Assembly (NCBI GenBank): GCA_016235455.1
Contig: JACRKZ010000121.1
Coordinates: 1 to 50,844, forward strand
DNA: 50,844 bases
Reading direction: 5' to 3'
Source: Armatimonadota bacterium
GTDB taxonomy: Bacteria > Armatimonadota > UBA10988
Shown here: in pieces, positions 18,431-26,351 of the stretch
How positions within the stretch are numbered: position 1 is the first letter of the stretch
Layout of the letters: each line of letters starts with the position of its first letter
Notes under the pieces: generated by a model
Seen by the model: the letters and a program-made list of their open reading frames with translations, nothing else
What the model was told of the DNA's origin: nothing
Databases searched by the model: none
Position numbers and translations under genes: made by a program

Positions 18431-19477
18431 TCAGACAGTGGACTCATCGATCGGCACGTGCCTGATGTCGGCCTCGCCGAGCTTACGCGACTTGGCCCGG
18501 CCCAAGTACTCCGGCGGGCGCGCGGGTCGTTGCAGCAGACCCCAGCCAAACGCATCCACAGCCACCATGTCGGTACTGACTACAACTGTGTTGCCCGGCA
18601 TCACGTCGGCCAGGCTGCCGCCGGTGGGGCCGTTCTTCATCAGGATGCGGGTCGCATCAAGCACCACCAGCGTGGGCTTGATGAGGTGCGGGAAGTCGGC
18701 GATGACATCGTGGATGCACTGGTGGAACTGGTTGCGGCGACCGCCGAGCAGCCCGTAGAAGTTCTTCATAGTCATCGACGCGCCGCTCAGGTTGTGGTCC
18801 TTGCAGGGCGCCACGCCGATGACCTTGTTGGCCAGCCGCAGCGGCTCGTAGAAGACTTCCCAACGGTCGAGCGCGGCGCCCGGCTCACCCACGAGCTTGT
18901 TGCCCTGCTTGGTGCGCCCCACCGCCAGGTCGACGAAGCGGTCCGGCGTGGGCAGGATGATCTCGCACCCCGTGGCCTTGGCCACGGCGGTGATGCCGCT
19001 CTTCTCAAAGCAACCTTCGGGCTGGTTGATCGGGTTGTCGGCGATCAAGATGCGCTTGGCGCCGCAACGCTTGACCTCGTTGGCCACCGCGGCCAGCACC
19101 TCGGGCGAGGTGGTGGCGCCGAGCTCGGGCGGCCGGTCGAAGGCCACGTTGGGCTTGAGCAGCACCACATCGCCGGGCGAGATGAACTTGTCCAGCCCGC
19201 CCATGGCGGCGAAGGCGGCCTTGACCATCATCGCCGCATCACGACCGTGTACCACCGCGAGCTTGGTGGGCATCTGCGGATTCTTCAGGTCGTACCGCGG
19301 TAGGGTCACGGCATGAGCGTTGGCCAGATCCTGGAAGTAGTCAGCGCCGGTGCGCCGGTCGTGCAGCGCAGCGCCCACCGCGCCGGCGCCGATGGCCGTG
19401 GCCAGCGCGCCGGTGTAGCGCAGCATATCGCGCCGATCCATGGGCTGTCGCGGCCGCCAGACGATCTCCTGGCTCAC
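18431..19477 (-). CDS. Tat-exported DUF362 protein
   Basis: 348 residues from a GTG start that overlaps the preceding stop (GTGA). The N-terminus carries a twin-arginine signal (MDRRDMLRYTGALATAIGAGAV). The rest is a DUF362 domain: VVLLKPNVAFDRPPELGATTSPEVLAAV, ILIADNP, CKDHNLSGASMTMKNFYGLLGG and LVVLDATRILMKNGPTGG. DUF362 proteins are often fused or adjacent to 4Fe-4S ferredoxin domains, and here the partner is the next gene. No catalytic activity is established. Export by Tat suggests that it folds with a cofactor in the cytoplasm. It is the middle gene of a three-gene operon. Confidence 0.88.
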   Translation of the reverse strand: MSQEIVWRPRQPMDRRDMLRYTGALATAIGAGAVGAALHDRRTGADYFQDLANAHAVTLPRYDLKNPQMPTKLAVVHGRDAAMMVKAAFAAMGGLDKFISPGDVVLLKPNVAFDRPPELGATTSPEVLAAVANEVKRCGAKRILIADNPINQPEGCFEKSGITAVAKATGCEIILPTPDRFVDLAVGRTKQGNKLVGEPGAALDRWEVFYEPLRLANKVIGVAPCKDHNLSGASMTMKNFYGLLGGRRNQFHQCIHDVIADFPHLIKPTLVVLDATRILMKNGPTGGSLADVMPGNTVVVSTDMVAVDAFGWGLLQRPARPPEYLGRAKSRKLGEADIRHVPIDESTV

Positions 19478-20706
19478 TGCAGGCTCCCAGCCGCCTTGAT
19501 CAGTTTGGCGCAGACGGCTTCGGCCGGAGCCTGGCCAGCGGCGACATACATGGCACCGCCAATGTACTTGCCGGCCTTGAAGACGATGTCCGTCGGCCCC
19601 TTGCCGGGCCCGCTCAGCCACGCGGTGGTGCCGGCGATCTTGACCTCGGTCACCTCGCCGTTGCTCTTCATGAAGGCCTTGTACTTCTCGAGCGCGTCGG
19701 TCAGCTGCGCGGCATCGTCGCGCCGCACCAGGAACACGTCGACCTTCTCGCCGCCCTCCTTGTAGGAGGCAGCGTAGCCGTCGTCGAGGCCCTCCACGCT
19801 ACCGACCTTCTTGCGGATCCACTTGGTGGAGCCGGCCGCCAGCCCGTCCTTGGGGAACCAGGCGGCACCTGGCGCGTCGAACGTGGTCTTGGGCATCTTG
19901 CCCGCCAACTCGGTGGCCGCGGCCATGGCGGCGTCGGCCGCGTCTTCTTTGTTGACCGTGATCATCACGTACCAGCGGTCGGCGCGGAAGAAGACGCTGC
20001 CCTTGACCTTGTAGCCATCCTGGCCCAGCGCCACCGGGTCGGTGCCGCTGCGCTCGGAGTTCAACATGCCGTAGGCCTGCAGCGGCGTACCCATGTCGTA
20101 GATGTAGATCTGCACATCGGAGCCGCCCTTGGTCAGGTTCTGGTACTCCATGCCGACGAAGCCGTAGTCGACATAGCTGTCGGCCTTGCCGTCGATCTTG
20201 ACGTACAGCTGCTCCTTGTCGAACTTCTCGACCTTGCCCGCCGTGTAACCGGCCGGAGCGGTCACCGGCAGATAGTCCTTAGGGCCGTTGGCCGAGGCGC
20301 CGCCGCCGGCGGCAGCCGCACCACCTGCCGCGGCCGCACCCGCGACCGCGCTGGGGCCCACGGGCGCCAGGCCGCCGGGCGCCGACGAGGCCGGTCCGCC
20401 CACGGGTGTGCCGGGCGCGGCACCGGGAACGCCGGTCGTGCCGGGCGCGCCCTTGGCGCCGGTAAGCGCCGATGCGGCGGTCAGCGTGCCGCCCGCCATG
20501 GAGGCGCCACCACCGCCGGCACCCATGACCACAGGATCGGCGGCGCCCCACAGCGTGCCGCGCGGGGCCAGCCCGCGAATCAGCAACGCCGTACAGAACA
20601 GCGCCATGAACGAAAGGATACCGATGCCGGCCAGGTAGTCGCCGCGGCCGACGGGTCGCACGTAGTGCTGCCCGCGGCCTGGCTTATTCATCGTCGCAGA
20701 AGCCAT
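19474..20706 (-). CDS. Membrane-anchored DUF6599-like protein
   Basis: 410 residues. A short cytoplasmic N-terminus is followed by one membrane helix (YLAGIGILSFMALFCTALLIRG, about 27-48 and so not cleaved), then a long low-complexity Ala/Gly/Pro linker (about 65-145), then a globular domain. That domain has KEQLYVKIDGKADSYVDYGFVGMEYQ, VQIYIYDMGTPLQAYGMLNSERSG and FRADRWYVMI, the pattern I associate with the DUF6599 family, whose function is unknown. It is followed by two further repeats of the same alpha/beta type. ATG 20706 is chosen; an ATG at 20691 is possible. It is the first gene of the DUF6599-DUF362-ferredoxin operon, driven by a near-consensus promoter. Confidence 0.72.
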   Translation of the reverse strand: MASATMNKPGRGQHYVRPVGRGDYLAGIGILSFMALFCTALLIRGLAPRGTLWGAADPVVMGAGGGGASMAGGTLTAASALTGAKGAPGTTGVPGAAPGTPVGGPASSAPGGLAPVGPSAVAGAAAAGGAAAAGGGASANGPKDYLPVTAPAGYTAGKVEKFDKEQLYVKIDGKADSYVDYGFVGMEYQNLTKGGSDVQIYIYDMGTPLQAYGMLNSERSGTDPVALGQDGYKVKGSVFFRADRWYVMITVNKEDAADAAMAAATELAGKMPKTTFDAPGAAWFPKDGLAAGSTKWIRKKVGSVEGLDDGYAASYKEGGEKVDVFLVRRDDAAQLTDALEKYKAFMKSNGEVTEVKIAGTTAWLSGPGKGPTDIVFKAGKYIGGAMYVAAGQAPAEAVCAKLIKAAGSLQ

Positions 20707-20746
20707 TGCCAGTCCACCATCGCCAGCCAAGTGGCGTCGTGCTGGG

Positions 20747-20776
20747 AGTCTAGGCGTCCCCCGGCCGGGTTGTCAA
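20747..20776 (-). promoter_or_regulatory. Near-consensus promoter of the DUF6599-DUF362-ferredoxin operon
   Basis: Minus strand TTGACA (20771-20776), 18-base spacer, TAGACT (20747-20752). The -35 sits inside the 13-base palindrome GGGTTGTCAACCC (20767-20779). Confidence 0.6.
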
Positions 20777-20789
20777 CCCTTGAACCCGG
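20765..20789. promoter_or_regulatory. Inverted repeats between divergent promoters (candidate operator)
   Basis: GGGTTG-T-CAACCC (20767-20779) overlaps the leftward -35. A second pairing, CCGGGTT (20765-20771) with AACCCGG (20783-20789), spans the rightward -35 as well. A DNA-binding protein here could control both divergent units. Inference. Confidence 0.4.
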
Positions 20790-20807
20790 GAGCCAGAGCC
20801 GTATGTG
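20780..20807 (+). promoter_or_regulatory. Weak predicted promoter of the GspE-N-like gene
   Basis: TTGAAC (20780-20785), 16-base spacer, TATGTG (20802-20807). It would give a leader that includes the strong AAGGAGG at 20827-20833. Confidence 0.35.
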
Positions 20808-20840
20808 ACACGCCTGTTGCCGAACCAAGGAGGAGACGCC

Positions 20841-20879
20841 GTGAGGCGGGCGAATCCGCGCCGCAATGAGCGAACGTGA
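20841..20879 (+). CDS. Possible 12-codon leader ORF overlapping the next gene
   Basis: A very strong ribosome site (AAGGAGGAG, 20827-20835) stands six bases before a GTG at 20841 that opens a 12-codon frame ending at TGA 20877-20879. The start codon of the downstream gene (ATG 20866) lies inside it in another frame and has no ribosome site of its own. Translation of the mini-ORF would bring ribosomes to that ATG, so it may be a coupling leader peptide. It is not recognisable as a protein. Confidence 0.35.
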   Translation: MRRANPRRNERT

Positions 20880-21489
20880 CTGGCACGACCTGTATTTGCG
20901 CGGCCTGATGAGCCAACTCGATCTCGAGCGCTACGAAGAACTCGTGTGCGAGCGATTGCAGTTGGCCGACGAACTGGCCGACAGGCTCTCCGACGAGGAG
21001 GGTTGGGACCGCGACATGGTCAGGCGGGCGCGCGCCATGTTGGCCGTGCGCGCCACCTTCGCCTCGCTGCTCGACGAGGTCTCCACCGAACCCATCTCCG
21101 ACGAGCTGTTCTCCTGGCCCGTCGAGGATTCGGCACGCACCCTGCAGGATCGCACCGCGGTGCGTCTGGTCAACGTGATCATCGTCCGCTCCATCGAGAA
21201 CGGCGTGGGCGCAGTGCAGATCACGCCCACCACCGATGGTGTGCAGATCGACATCACCGGCCACGCGCCGACCACCATGCTGACCACGCCCCGCAGCCTG
21301 CTGCGGCCGCTGCTGGCCCGGCTCAAACACGTTGCCCACCTCGACCCGGAGCGCCGCGGCATCGAGCAGATCGGCCATCTGCCCATCCGCTACTGCGGCC
21401 GTGACTACGAGATCAAGGTCACGGTCATGCCCGGCGACGAGGATGAGTCGGCTCGGCTCGAGTTCGCCTCGCTACGCAACACCGCTTGA
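20866..21489 (+). CDS. Orphan GspE/PilB N-terminal-region-like protein (no ATPase motor)
   Basis: 207 residues, no signal peptide or membrane segment. Residues 1-90 are helical and acidic. Residues about 95-200 resemble the segment just before the Walker A domain in type II secretion / type IV pilus ATPases: AVRLVNVIIVRSIENGVGAVQI matches the PVVKLVNxILxxAIxxGASDIHIE pattern, and LLARLKHVAHLDPERRGIEQ followed by IRYCGRDYEIKV matches the RIKxMAxLDIAERRxPQDG...GRxxDxRV pattern. The sequence ends before any P-loop would begin, and no ATPase or pilus gene follows. Either it is a degenerate stand-alone domain or an adaptor. Recognition is by pattern memory, so moderate confidence. See the leader ORF for its translation start. 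Confidence 0.6.
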   Translation: MSERDWHDLYLRGLMSQLDLERYEELVCERLQLADELADRLSDEEGWDRDMVRRARAMLAVRATFASLLDEVSTEPISDELFSWPVEDSARTLQDRTAVRLVNVIIVRSIENGVGAVQITPTTDGVQIDITGHAPTTMLTTPRSLLRPLLARLKHVAHLDPERRGIEQIGHLPIRYCGRDYEIKVTVMPGDEDESARLEFASLRNTA

Positions 21490-21539
21490 CGCGTCGTGCC
21501 CCGGCGACTCAGCTGCTGGGCACCGCGGGCACGACGTAG

Positions 21540-23258
21540 CTACCTCACCGGCACCACGCACGGCAGCACCCGACCCTCGCACGACGCTGGCGGCAGAATG
21601 CCCGCCAGCGCCGCGAACGTCGGCGCGATGTCCAGCGTGCTGGCCTCGCTGTAGTCGACGCCGGCCTTGATGCCGCGGCCGGCGAAGAGCAACGGCACCG
21701 CGCTGTCGTAGACATAGGCCTGGCCGTGGCTGGTGGCGTACTTGGTGTCGCCGGCCAGGCACAAGGGGTCGAGCAACACCAGCACGTCACCGCTCACGTC
21801 TGGGTGCACGGCGTGGGCCAGGCGCGCGCCGAGCACCGTCGGCGGCACCTGGCCGCGAAGCAGCCGCGTCACGGGCCAGGCCGACGACACGCCCTCGACG
21901 CGCATCACGCCCTCGGCGGCAGCCGCCTGCACGGCTTCCAGATCCAAGCCGGCCCGCCGGACCGCAGCGCGGTCGATGGTCAGGTACGGCTCGGTCCACG
22001 ACGTGACCAGCGCGCCGTTCTGAAACCGCGCCGCCACCACCGCGCGCGCCTCGTCGAGCAGCTTCTTGTCGTCGATGCGCAGCGCGGGCAAGCCCATCAG
22101 CGCCGCCTGCGCCGGCGCCGGCGCCACGCCGTGATCGGCGGTCAGAGCCAGCGTGCAGGCGCCCAGCCCGCCGGGCACCAGCGCGCCCAACTCCTTCAGG
22201 AAGCCGGCCAGGGCGCGGTCGGTCTGGAGCGTGAAGTCGAGCGCCTCCCACGAGTTCGGGCCGTACTTGTGCCCGACGTAGTCGGTGCTCGACAGGCTGA
22301 CGAAGAGCAGGTCGGTGGTGTCGCGCGCGCCGAGCCGCTCGGCCCGCACGGCGGCCAGCGCCGTGAGCAGCGTATAGTCGTTGGCGCGCGGGGTCTGGGT
22401 GAACACGCCGAAGTAGGCTTCGGTGGTCTCCTCGACCTTGCTGTTGACCGCATCGGCGAAGATCGCGGCCGACTGGGTGCCGAAACGCTCGCCCCAGACC
22501 GTCTCGAAGCCGCCGCGAGCGCGAGCCTGGTCGGCGGTCATCAGCGGCTTCCAGCGCTTGCCGCGCTGCAGGGCCGGGTAGCGCTCGGCGTTGACGGCGG
22601 CGGCCCAGTCGGGCAGCTTGCGGCCGTAGGCCGTGCTGGTGATCCAAGCGCCTTTGCCCTGGTCGTACCACAGCGCGGCGTCGGCCAGCCGACCGCCCAT
22701 GAGGATGGCGGCGCGGTCCTTGAGCGCGATGGACACGACCTTGGCGCGCCCGCCCGTGGCCATCTTCAACTCATCGCCGAGCGTGGTCGTGCGCAGGTTC
22801 TCCGGCCCGACGCGCGTGGCGCCAATCCCGCTGGGCTCGCCCAGAATGGTCGCGCCGGGCTGGTCGACGCAGTACTCGACCTGGCCGGCATTGGGGTTCC
22901 ACCATTCGTTGCCGACGATCCCGTTGCCGTCGGGGCAGGCGCCGGTGCTGATGGCGGCATGGCTCGGCCCGGTGTAGCTGGGCAGATGTCGCAGCCGGCA
23001 CGACGCATAGTTGGCGCCTCCGTCGAGGAAGGCGCGGAACCCACCATCGACCAGCAGGTCGCGCATACGGTCGAGGTAATCAGCGCGGAGCTGGTCAATG
23101 ACCAGCACGACCAGCAGCTTGGGCCGCTCGCTCACGCGATGGGTCGTCGCGGGCGGCGGCACGGGCTCTGGCTTCGCCTTGGCCCGGCCGTGCGGCGTGC
23201 AGCCCGAGACCATCAGGGCCGCCGCCAGGTAGCACACACGCCATCGCACTGACCGCAT
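21540..23258 (-). CDS. PafA-like alkaline phosphatase / phosphodiesterase lipoprotein
   Basis: Alkaline phosphatase superfamily (type I phosphodiesterase/PafA group), 572 residues. Lipoprotein signal with lipobox LMVSGC (Cys20). Metal and catalytic features: VLVIDQLRADYLDR with metal Asp55, nucleophile Thr96 in LPSYTGPSHAAISTGACPDGNG-like context (PafA has TYTGPGHAS), the SLSSTDYVGHKYGP segment with Asp and His ligands, and TADHG. These residues make it likely active as a phosphate monoesterase in the periplasm or on the outer membrane. A CAGGAG site precedes ATG 23258. It follows the GH99-like gene after 80 bases that include a small 6-bp hairpin, so it may be the last gene of that cluster. 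Confidence 0.88.
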   Translation of the reverse strand: MRSVRWRVCYLAAALMVSGCTPHGRAKAKPEPVPPPATTHRVSERPKLLVVLVIDQLRADYLDRMRDLLVDGGFRAFLDGGANYASCRLRHLPSYTGPSHAAISTGACPDGNGIVGNEWWNPNAGQVEYCVDQPGATILGEPSGIGATRVGPENLRTTTLGDELKMATGGRAKVVSIALKDRAAILMGGRLADAALWYDQGKGAWITSTAYGRKLPDWAAAVNAERYPALQRGKRWKPLMTADQARARGGFETVWGERFGTQSAAIFADAVNSKVEETTEAYFGVFTQTPRANDYTLLTALAAVRAERLGARDTTDLLFVSLSSTDYVGHKYGPNSWEALDFTLQTDRALAGFLKELGALVPGGLGACTLALTADHGVAPAPAQAALMGLPALRIDDKKLLDEARAVVAARFQNGALVTSWTEPYLTIDRAAVRRAGLDLEAVQAAAAEGVMRVEGVSSAWPVTRLLRGQVPPTVLGARLAHAVHPDVSGDVLVLLDPLCLAGDTKYATSHGQAYVYDSAVPLLFAGRGIKAGVDYSEASTLDIAPTFAALAGILPPASCEGRVLPCVVPVR

Positions 23259-23338
23259 CGCTCGCTCCTGAAGGCGATGATGCGGCGGCCACGCTGGTAG
23301 CGTGTGGGCCCGTCGTCAGAATCAGGTTAGCGGCGTGG

Positions 23339-25063
23339 CTACTCGACGGCGTAGCGGTAGCAGAAGCGGCCGCTGGGCGCGGTGCAGCCCTGCTCCAGCC
23401 AGTCTTCGAGCCGCTCGGGCAGGCCCGCATTGTCGGTCCACTTGAAGTCGACGGTGAACCTGGCGCCCAGCCCGAGCAGCGCCCGCGGCACGGCCAGCAT
23501 CAGCTCGTTGCCGGCCACGGTGAGCTGCGCGGCGCCGATCTCACGCCATTGGCCGTCGACGAAGCGCTCGACCGTGGCGGTGCCGGCCGCCGGCTGCCGC
23601 CGATTGACCAGGATATCGAACCCATGCCAGCCGGTCCTGGTATCGGCGTCGGTGTTCAGCAGCAGGCTCATCCAGCGGTCGCTGTCGGGGGTGGTGATGG
23701 GCGCGGCACACTGCGCGTAGGCGTAGAGCCGCTCGCCGTCGCGGGCCAGCTTGGCGCGCTCGATGGTGTTGCGCAGGCTGCTGTTGGCGTAGCGTCGCCC
23801 GCCAAAGCCCTCGGCGTCGCGCACGGCCGGGCCGCCGGTCTCGGCCAGGTACTCCGGCGTCACCGCGGCCCAGTCGGCCAGCGAGGCGATGGCCGTCGGC
23901 GCGCCGGCGACCGGCCGCGGGCGCACGCCCTTGTAGCGCCGCACGAAGTCGACCAACTGGTAGTAGTAGTTGTCGCCGTGGCCGCCTCGCATCGGTTCGA
24001 TGTCTCGGCTGTACTCCTGGCTGTAGGTGTCGACGAAGAAGCTGTCGCCCTCGGCCAGCTGGCGACCGGCCATGCTCATGCCGCCCTTATTCAGGAAGCG
24101 CTGGGCCACCCACTCGTTCCAGCCAGTGACGAAGACGAACTCGGGGTCAACCTCCAGTGCGCGTCGGCACTGCTCGGCGAAGCAAAGGCCCAGCTCGGGT
24201 CGCTGCTCGGCGGCGGGCGGTTCCTTGCCGTCGTGGAAGCTGCGGCCGATGTTGCTGATGGGGTGCTGCGCCACGCAGACGGACAAGGCTTCGGGCTTCT
24301 TGGGGTCTTCGTGCCAGCCGGCCTTCTGCGGGTAGTTGTCTAGCCAGGTCCAGGCGTCCTTGCCGTCGCCGAACCAGCCGTCCTTGCCGCTCCACGCCCA
24401 CGACCGACGGAAGCTGAAGAAGGCGGCAATCTCGGGCCGCACCTCTCCACCGTCCCACAGCATCAGCGGCTTGCCCTTCCAGCGGAACCACAACTCGGGA
24501 TACAGGTTCTTGGCGAAGAAGTTGTCGTAGATCCTCGTCACGGTCTGGGCGCTGGAGCTGTGCGCGATGAAGGCGATTTGCGGCGTGGCCTGGCCGCGGG
24601 CGCGCAGCTCGGTCCAAACTCGGCACAACGTGAGCAGTGTCTCGTCGTAGGTGAACGCGTTGGTGATGTCGAACACGACGGTATCGACGCCCGCCGCCGA
24701 GAGCATCTTGGCGTGCTTGGCCAGGACCCACTCATCGCCCGAGAAGTAGTAGCCGAACTGCGGCTGGCCCCAGTGGTGAAAGGCGTTGACCGGCCCTAAA
24801 TCGGGCTTGTCGGGGTTGGCCGCGAGGATCTGCGTCAGGTCGTGCAGGTCCTTGGAGTGGTTGCCCAACCAGAGGAAGTAGAACATGCCAACAAAGCGGT
24901 CGGCGCGTGCCGGCCGGCATTCGGCGGGGCTGGTGGGCAGGCTGCGACCCAGCGCGTCAGTCGCCACCCAGGTGTCGGACAGCGTGTCACGCATGGTCGC
25001 AGCCTTCCCCATGGGCAACGTCGCCACAGTCAGTGCCAGGGCGACGGCCCATGTTCGGTTCAT
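23339..25063 (-). CDS. Exported GH99/GH71-like glycoside hydrolase with C-terminal sugar-binding-like domain
   Basis: 574 residues with a signal peptide (MNRTWAVALALTVATLPMGKA). Residues about 55-390 look like a (beta/alpha)8 glycosidase of the GH99/GH71-like type: GMFYFLWLGNHSKDLHDL, FNAFHHWGQP-like WGQPQFGYYFSGDEWVLAKHA, VDTVVFDITNAFTYDETL and FVTGWNEWVAQRF near residue 320, where the WNEW motif offers a candidate catalytic Glu. Residues about 410-574 resemble CBM9/DOMON-type beta-sandwiches (DSDRWMSLLLNTDADTRTGW). The substrate is unknown; mannan or glucan chains are typical for the superfamily. TAGGAG before ATG 25063 includes the stop of the DUF6807 gene, eight bases upstream. Confidence 0.68.
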   Translation of the reverse strand: MNRTWAVALALTVATLPMGKAATMRDTLSDTWVATDALGRSLPTSPAECRPARADRFVGMFYFLWLGNHSKDLHDLTQILAANPDKPDLGPVNAFHHWGQPQFGYYFSGDEWVLAKHAKMLSAAGVDTVVFDITNAFTYDETLLTLCRVWTELRARGQATPQIAFIAHSSSAQTVTRIYDNFFAKNLYPELWFRWKGKPLMLWDGGEVRPEIAAFFSFRRSWAWSGKDGWFGDGKDAWTWLDNYPQKAGWHEDPKKPEALSVCVAQHPISNIGRSFHDGKEPPAAEQRPELGLCFAEQCRRALEVDPEFVFVTGWNEWVAQRFLNKGGMSMAGRQLAEGDSFFVDTYSQEYSRDIEPMRGGHGDNYYYQLVDFVRRYKGVRPRPVAGAPTAIASLADWAAVTPEYLAETGGPAVRDAEGFGGRRYANSSLRNTIERAKLARDGERLYAYAQCAAPITTPDSDRWMSLLLNTDADTRTGWHGFDILVNRRQPAAGTATVERFVDGQWREIGAAQLTVAGNELMLAVPRALLGLGARFTVDFKWTDNAGLPERLEDWLEQGCTAPSGRFCYRYAVE

Positions 25064-25071
25064 CTCGGCTC

Positions 25072-26340
25072 CTACTTGACCACCACCGGGTTGACGAAGT
25101 CGGTGCTCAGCGCAGCCACCTGCTCACCGGTCATCTCACCGCTCTGGACCCACAGTCGGTAGCCCACGTCAAGTGGCTTGTCCTTGGTCACCTCGACCTT
25201 GAAATACGAGCCAAACCGCCCGTAGTCCCGCTCGGAGAAGCGCGCTTCCTTGGGGTTGGTGGGCCGATCGAGATAGGCCACGGTATAGCGCTGGCCGCCG
25301 AGCAGGAAGCACATGGCGTCCCACGGCAGGTTGATGTGCTCCTTGTTGCCCGGCCAGTTGCGCGTCTCATCCAGCTTGCCACGGCCGTCGGGCCGCAGGT
25401 AGTAGGTCTGCTTGGCGGTGGCGTCGGCCACCTCGGAGTTGGCGCGGAAGTGGAATCCTGCGTGCTGCGGGTCGCCGTCCAGTGTCACGTCCCACTGCGT
25501 GGCCTCGAGGCGGCTGGCCCAGTCCATCAACATGCCACCGGGCGTGTTGATGATGGACACTTCGCGCAGCTCATTGGCGAAGAGGTCCGTGCCCTGGCCG
25601 TGCCACTCGATCTTGACACAGTGGCGACCAACGACCGGCCCGCCCTCGGCCGACACCGTGCCGCCGTCGAGCTGATAGGCCACCGGGCAGTGCCAGATGT
25701 CCACGTTCTTGGCGGTCTTCGGGTCGGCGCCGGGCGTCACGTAGCTGGTCTTGTTGAAGCCGTACATCACGCCACGGTGATGCGGGAACAGCTTCGCGCC
25801 CACCCCGTTGGTCAACAGCGTCTCGCCACGATCGGGGTCGTAGATGTGATGGAAGACCTTCATCGTGTCGAAGCGCTTGGCCTTGTCCGGGCTGAGCGGC
25901 GCGCGGATGTAGCGCATGACCGGCTTGGTGCCCAGGCGCAGCTCGCTCCAGTCGGGCAGGCTGTCGGTCCAGGCAAACACCGGCCCAGCCGGCTTGGCGG
26001 CGGTGTCCAGCGTCACGGTGACGGTGGTGGCGGCGCCCTTGGCCAGCTTCGGTGCCACGAAGACGAGTTCGCGCACCACGTCACCGGCGCCCTGCTTGAC
26101 CTTGCTCTGGTCGAGCAGCAGGCCCGGCGCGAGCAACTGGCCGACGACCGGCTTGTCACCAAGGCCGGTCACGCTGACGCCGGCCCGCGCCAAGGCCTGC
26201 GGCACCGACACCGCCAATCGCACGACCGCGTTGGTGCGGTCGGCATCCACGGCAGCCAGCGTGATCTGGCGGCTCTGTGTCTCCGCGCGCAAGCCGCTGG
26301 CGACCAGCAGGGCCGCCAGCACATAGAGCTTTCGCATCAT
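25072..26340 (-). CDS. DUF6807 (PmoA family) exported protein
   Basis: 422 residues with a signal peptide (MMRKLYVLAALLVASGLRA). The central part has the DUF6807/PmoA family pattern KPVMRYIRAPLSPDKAKRFD, FHHIYDPDRGETLL and FPHHRGVMYGFNKTSY, followed by TDLFANELREVSI and a beta-rich C-terminus with HINLPWDAMCF and RPTNPKEARFSERDYGRFG. Family members accompany Gfo/Idh/MocA dehydrogenases and glycosidases in sugar-degradation clusters of PVC-type bacteria; their activity is not established. Two Met codons stand at the start and either could be used. It lies 11 bases after the dehydrogenase and 8 before the GH99-like gene, in one operon. Confidence 0.82.
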   Translation of the reverse strand: MMRKLYVLAALLVASGLRAETQSRQITLAAVDADRTNAVVRLAVSVPQALARAGVSVTGLGDKPVVGQLLAPGLLLDQSKVKQGAGDVVRELVFVAPKLAKGAATTVTVTLDTAAKPAGPVFAWTDSLPDWSELRLGTKPVMRYIRAPLSPDKAKRFDTMKVFHHIYDPDRGETLLTNGVGAKLFPHHRGVMYGFNKTSYVTPGADPKTAKNVDIWHCPVAYQLDGGTVSAEGGPVVGRHCVKIEWHGQGTDLFANELREVSIINTPGGMLMDWASRLEATQWDVTLDGDPQHAGFHFRANSEVADATAKQTYYLRPDGRGKLDETRNWPGNKEHINLPWDAMCFLLGGQRYTVAYLDRPTNPKEARFSERDYGRFGSYFKVEVTKDKPLDVGYRLWVQSGEMTGEQVAALSTDFVNPVVVK

Positions 26341-26351
26341 GCGTCCGATCT

